Positions 5,678 to 7,968 of a DNA stretch of 7,968 bases are shown in pieces. The position numbers and the translations under genes were made by a program. The notes below the pieces were generated by a model. It searched no databases and was not told where the DNA came from. It was given only the letters and a program-made list of their open reading frames with translations. Position 1 is the stretch's first letter. Every line of letters begins with the position of its first letter. The stretch spans positions 1 to 7,968 of the forward strand of contig DUKA01000097.1 of assembly GCA_013329615.1 (NCBI GenBank), read 5' to 3'. The DNA is from Candidatus Bathyarchaeota archaeon. GTDB lineage: Archaea > Thermoproteota > Bathyarchaeia > TCS64.

Positions 5678-5683
5678 AAAAAA
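5678..5683 (-). terminator. Oligo-T tract, likely argG terminator
   Basis: Six T on the minus strand, about 60 nt past the argG stop and before the promoter of the next gene. Archaeal RNA polymerase terminates at such oligo-T runs without needing a hairpin. A GCCGG/CCGGC stem with a 6-nt loop at 5714-5729 lies between the argG stop and this tract. Confidence 0.45.
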
Positions 5684-5741
5684 TGGGTAGAATCCGAGAG
5701 AAGATGATGGAGCGCCGGCTTTCACCGGCAAGAAACGGGTT

Positions 5742-7013
5742 CTAGAGGTTCGACTCCGTCTTCTTCGACTTCGCCGGGGCGATTACCTTCTGCTCCTGCT
5801 TCTCAAGCTCCGTGTTGTCCATCGTGTGCTTGAGGTTCCACGCCGTCACGCTCGGCAGGCCCCAAAGGGCGATGAAACCGAGGGCGTCGCCCTGATCGTA
5901 CTTCGTGTTGATGTCGAAGCTAGTCAAGTTGTAGTCGTAGAGGCTGAACTCGCTGTTCCGCTTCACCGGCTTCGCCGAGCCCTTGTGGAGCTTCATCGTC
6001 ACCCAGCCCGTAACCTTCTCTTGCGAGCTGTTGATGAACGCCTCGAGGTCCTGCTTGAGCGGGTCGACCCAGAGACCCTGGTAGGCGAGGACGGTCCACT
6101 TGTGGTCGATCTCCCTCTTCATCAGCATCTGGTGGATGGTAAGGACCATTTTTTCTAGGTCCTTGTGGGCGGTGAGTATTATCTCAGCGGCGGGGCACTC
6201 GTATGTCTCCCTGCTCTTGAGACCGACGGTGCGATCCTCCATATGCTCGATGCGCCCGATGCCGTGTACGCCCCCCTTCTCGTTCAGCTTCTGAGCGATG
6301 CTTACGAGGTCCATCTCGATGGCGTCGAGACTGACGGGTACGCCCTTCTCGAAGCCGATCGTCACGAACTCGGCCTCGTCTGGGGTGTCCTTGATCTCCT
6401 TAGTCCACTCCCAGACCTCCTTCGGCACCATCTTGTCGGGGTACTCGAGTACGCCACCTTCGATGCTCCGGCCCCAGATGTTCTGGTCGACGCTGTAGGG
6501 GGATTCAATTGTTACCGGGACGGGGATGTTGTGCTCCTTGGCGTAGACAATCTCGCCGTGGCGGTCGAACTTCCACTCTCGGACAGGCGCGATGATCTTC
6601 GTTTTGGGGCTCAGGGCCTTGATTGTGATGTCGAACCTGATCTGGTCGTTGCCCTTGCCTGTGCAGCCGTGGGCGACGGCGTAGGCGTCCTCCATCTCGG
6701 CGACCTCGACCATCTTCTTGGCGATGAGGGGCCTGCTTAGGCTGCTGCTGATCGGGTAACTGTCCATGTAGAGGGCGTTCGCCTTGATGGCGGGAGCAAC
6801 GTACTCCTGCGCGAACTCCTTCTTACAGTCCATAGTGTATGTGTTCACGGCGCCGAGGGTCTTCGCCTTCTCCTCGATCTTCTTCAAGTTGTCGCCCTGT
6901 CCCACGTCGATCGTGAGGGTGACGACGTCGCTCTTGTATTGCTCCTGAAGCCACTTGACCATGACTGAGGTGTCTAGGCCGCCACTATATGCAAGCACGA
7001 TCTTCTTTGTCAT
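5742..7013 (-). CDS. argG: Argininosuccinate synthase
   Basis: Joins citrulline and aspartate with ATP to make argininosuccinate, the penultimate step of arginine synthesis; a cytosolic tetramer in known members. The N-terminal PP-loop is A8-Y-S-G-G-L-D-T-S16. The synthase signature H115-G-C-T-G-K-G-N-D-Q-I-R-F127 and the block Y86-P-I-S-S-S-L-S-R-P-L-I-A at 86-98 (citrulline/aspartate site) are intact. It has 423 residues, slightly longer than the usual near-400, because of a polar lysine-rich C-terminal extension after about residue 395. The start is ATG with GGGG seven bases ahead as a Shine-Dalgarno, and a TATA box about 45 bp upstream giving a leader of roughly 20 nt, unlike the leaderless neighbours. 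No argH or other arginine gene is beside it. A near-palindrome upstream may be an operator. Confidence 0.97.
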   Translation of the reverse strand: MTKKIVLAYSGGLDTSVMVKWLQEQYKSDVVTLTIDVGQGDNLKKIEEKAKTLGAVNTYTMDCKKEFAQEYVAPAIKANALYMDSYPISSSLSRPLIAKKMVEVAEMEDAYAVAHGCTGKGNDQIRFDITIKALSPKTKIIAPVREWKFDRHGEIVYAKEHNIPVPVTIESPYSVDQNIWGRSIEGGVLEYPDKMVPKEVWEWTKEIKDTPDEAEFVTIGFEKGVPVSLDAIEMDLVSIAQKLNEKGGVHGIGRIEHMEDRTVGLKSRETYECPAAEIILTAHKDLEKMVLTIHQMLMKREIDHKWTVLAYQGLWVDPLKQDLEAFINSSQEKVTGWVTMKLHKGSAKPVKRNSEFSLYDYNLTSFDINTKYDQGDALGFIALWGLPSVTAWNLKHTMDNTELEKQEQKVIAPAKSKKTESNL

Positions 7014-7020
7014 ACGGTTT

Positions 7021-7024
7021 CCCC
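7021..7024 (-). promoter_or_regulatory. Shine-Dalgarno of argG
   Basis: AAAAGGGGAAA on the minus strand; the GGGG ends seven bases before the ATG at 7013. It supports this start and a message with a 5' leader. Confidence 0.5.
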
Positions 7025-7054
7025 TTTTCGATGCCGAATGAGTATAGGGCAGCC

Positions 7055-7062
7055 ATTTATAC
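7055..7062 (-). promoter_or_regulatory. TATA box for argG
   Basis: On the minus strand GGTATAAATGG contains a near-consensus TATAAAT. Its centre predicts transcription starting near 7032, about 19 nt before the argG ATG. Confidence 0.6.
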
Positions 7063-7095
7063 CTTATGACATATTAGCATTAAACGCGACAACAA

Positions 7096-7113
7096 TTGTC
7101 CCAAATGGGACAA
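7096..7113. promoter_or_regulatory. 18-bp near-perfect palindrome upstream of argG (operator candidate)
   Basis: TTGTCCCAAATGGGACAA is symmetric at 16 of 18 positions; only the central A/A breaks it. It lies about 35 bp upstream of the argG TATA box and 8 bp after the stop of the preceding same-strand gene. It could bind a dimeric regulator of argG. Alternatively, as RNA it is a hairpin with a 7-bp stem ending the upstream gene. No T-run follows it on the minus strand, which favours the operator reading slightly. Confidence 0.5.
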
Positions 7114-7121
7114 GTCGAGTT

Positions 7122-7565
7122 TTACTCTTTTTTAGGCTCCTCTGGCGCGGGCTTGGGCTCCTCGGGCTTCTTCGAGGCGATCCTCTCCTTCTCAGATCTC
7201 GCCCTGAAGAACATGGCGCCCACGATGCCGCCGATGAGCAGGCTGACCGCGGCGTAGATGTCGGTCATCGCCGACTCGAAGACGACGTTGTAGATGGTCT
7301 CGAAGATGTACGCCATTATCCCCGTGACGGTGCCGACCTGTATGAAGTCCTTGCCCTTCACCCTCGCGACGAGGAATCCCCCCGCGAAGCCTCCCACTAG
7401 GTGTGCGGCGAGGTAGATGTTCACTATGAGGGTGTATAATTCGCTCCCCGCCTCGACGCTGTTTCCGCCGAAGACGAGTTGGAGTATCTGTGATGAGAGG
7501 AGCACTATGCCGAAGGCGAGTGCCGCGCCGGCGAGGTAGTTCCTGAAGTCGCGCTCACTTTTCAA
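7122..7565 (-). CDS. Small four-span membrane protein, function unknown
   Basis: A 147-residue protein with four predicted membrane helices at about 10-32, 46-68, 74-96 and 103-121. Small residues (Gly, Ala) are packed in helices 2 and 4, for example G58-G-F-A-G-G63. The helix 2-3 loop is basic (R-V-K-G-K), and after residue 121 comes a charged cytoplasmic tail rich in Lys, Glu and Pro (K-P-E-E-P-K). No named family is recognised; the pattern resembles small archaeal membrane proteins of unknown role. The start is TTG at 7565: an in-frame TGA lies nine bases upstream and there is no ATG or GTG in this frame between. TTAAATAT (7595-7602) is a good TATA box that would start the message only a few bases before this TTG. 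The palindrome before argG follows its stop. Confidence 0.62.
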   Translation of the reverse strand: MKSERDFRNYLAGAALAFGIVLLSSQILQLVFGGNSVEAGSELYTLIVNIYLAAHLVGGFAGGFLVARVKGKDFIQVGTVTGIMAYIFETIYNVVFESAMTDIYAAVSLLIGGIVGAMFFRARSEKERIASKKPEEPKPAPEEPKKE

Positions 7566-7594
7566 GACGCTTCACCATCTAGGTCGCTCCCCCA

Positions 7595-7602
7595 ATATTT
7601 AA
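7595..7602 (-). promoter_or_regulatory. TATA box for the four-span membrane protein gene
   Basis: On the minus strand TTAAATAT sits between two G-runs. With usual spacing transcription starts near 7571-7572, a leader of about six bases before the TTG at 7565. Confidence 0.55.
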
Positions 7603-7665
7603 CCCCCCGCGGAGCGTAGGCGTCAAGTTCTTATCCCCTACACCGTATCTGGTTCTGACCCCGCC

Positions 7666-7968
7666 TTGACCCTCCCCGAGAGGTCGCCGAAGCTGTTCGA
7701 CTACATCGCTGGCGCCATCTTGACAAACGGACTATCTATGGTCGCCATCTACCTCGCCGCGTGGGAGATCCTCTTCCAATACCTCATGATCCCCCTATGG
7801 TTCGTCGCGGCCGGGGTCTCCGCGTACCTCGTCTGCATGAGGACCACGAAGAACCACCTAGTAACTGGAGCCAAGATGGCGGTTCTAGCCATCATCCTCG
7901 GCTTCTTCATGGTGCCGACGCTGCAGGGTCTCGAACTGGGTATACTTGCGTGGATACTCATCTGCTAT
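7666..7968 (+). CDS. Membrane protein, N-terminal part (cut by right window edge)
   Basis: At least 101 codons are open to the window end without a stop. After a short polar start, hydrophobic segments cover about residues 14-33, 35-57 and 69-86, with another beginning near 91; a basic loop R59-T-T-K lies between the second and third. This is an integral membrane protein of at least four spans with no recognised family. The frame opens after a TAA at 7600-7602. The first usable start is TTG at 7666, with a weak TTCTTATC box at 7628-7635 about 34 bp upstream; Met25 (7738) would lose the first helix. It is divergent from the four-span protein gene across a 100-bp spacer. Segments 2-3 here loosely resemble helices 2-3 of that neighbour. 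Confidence 0.6.
   Translation, partial: MTLPERSPKLFDYIAGAILTNGLSMVAIYLAAWEILFQYLMIPLWFVAAGVSAYLVCMRTTKNHLVTGAKMAVLAIILGFFMVPTLQGLELGILAWILICY

Noticed and set aside
5714..5760. tRNA-Glu-like stretch: CTTTCAC between GCCGG and CGGC, followed by GGTTCGACTCC like a T-arm
   Set aside because: The stem pairs only with a 6-nt loop, not the 7-nt anticodon loop. The T-arm-like bases do not form a stem and lie in the argG coding end, and there is no D-arm or acceptor stem.
6165..6740. 191-codon open frame opposite argG
   Set aside because: It is fully antisense to a highly conserved enzyme gene with intact motifs. Its Leu/Val/Asp-rich composition is what GC-rich codons give on the opposite strand.

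Overview
This window reads as a piece of an archaeal chromosome of moderately high GC. The evidence is the gene content (an archaeal-looking GTP-type PEP carboxykinase, two creatininase-family amidohydrolases, a UbiA prenyltransferase), AT-rich TATA-like boxes about 25-28 bp before several start codons (leaderless transcription), GTG and TTG starts, and free use of AGG/ATA codons. A TACK lineage such as Bathyarchaeia is a guess; nothing here fixes the phylum. Coding density is high and no gene-free stretch exceeds 150 bases. I see no IS elements, CRISPR arrays or RNA genes.

Left part (1-1753): the 5' part of a GTP-dependent PEP carboxykinase gene runs off the left edge on the minus strand. 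It diverges, across a 148-bp spacer holding a 13-bp palindrome, from a plus-strand UbiA-family prenyltransferase. The UbiA gene meets a 50-codon single-span membrane protein gene tail to tail, with the two stop codons sharing one CTAG.

Middle (1846-4903, plus strand): two tandem creatininase-family genes overlap by 23 bp. The first carries an unusual C-terminal tail of three 15-16-residue Cys/Asp/His-rich units, and its start codon lies inside two competing inverted repeats. Next, with its own TATA box, comes a FolC-type Mur-ligase-family enzyme (folylpolyglutamate/dihydrofolate synthase-like) with an altered C-terminal-domain motif.

Right part (4931-7968): on the minus strand are an ECF-transporter S-component-like membrane protein, argininosuccinate synthase (argG) with a clear TATA box, Shine-Dalgarno and an upstream 18-bp near-palindrome, and a four-span small membrane protein with a TTG start. 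A further membrane protein starts divergently and is cut by the right edge.

The genes do not form one pathway: gluconeogenesis/anaplerosis, isoprenoid transfer, pterin or folate-like cofactor chemistry, vitamin-type uptake and arginine synthesis lie side by side. The creatininase pair, folC and possibly the S-component could share a cofactor theme (creatininase-family enzymes include the archaeal ArfB deformylase of riboflavin/F420 synthesis), but that is inference. The least ordinary element is the cysteine-rich tail fused to the first creatininase-family enzyme.
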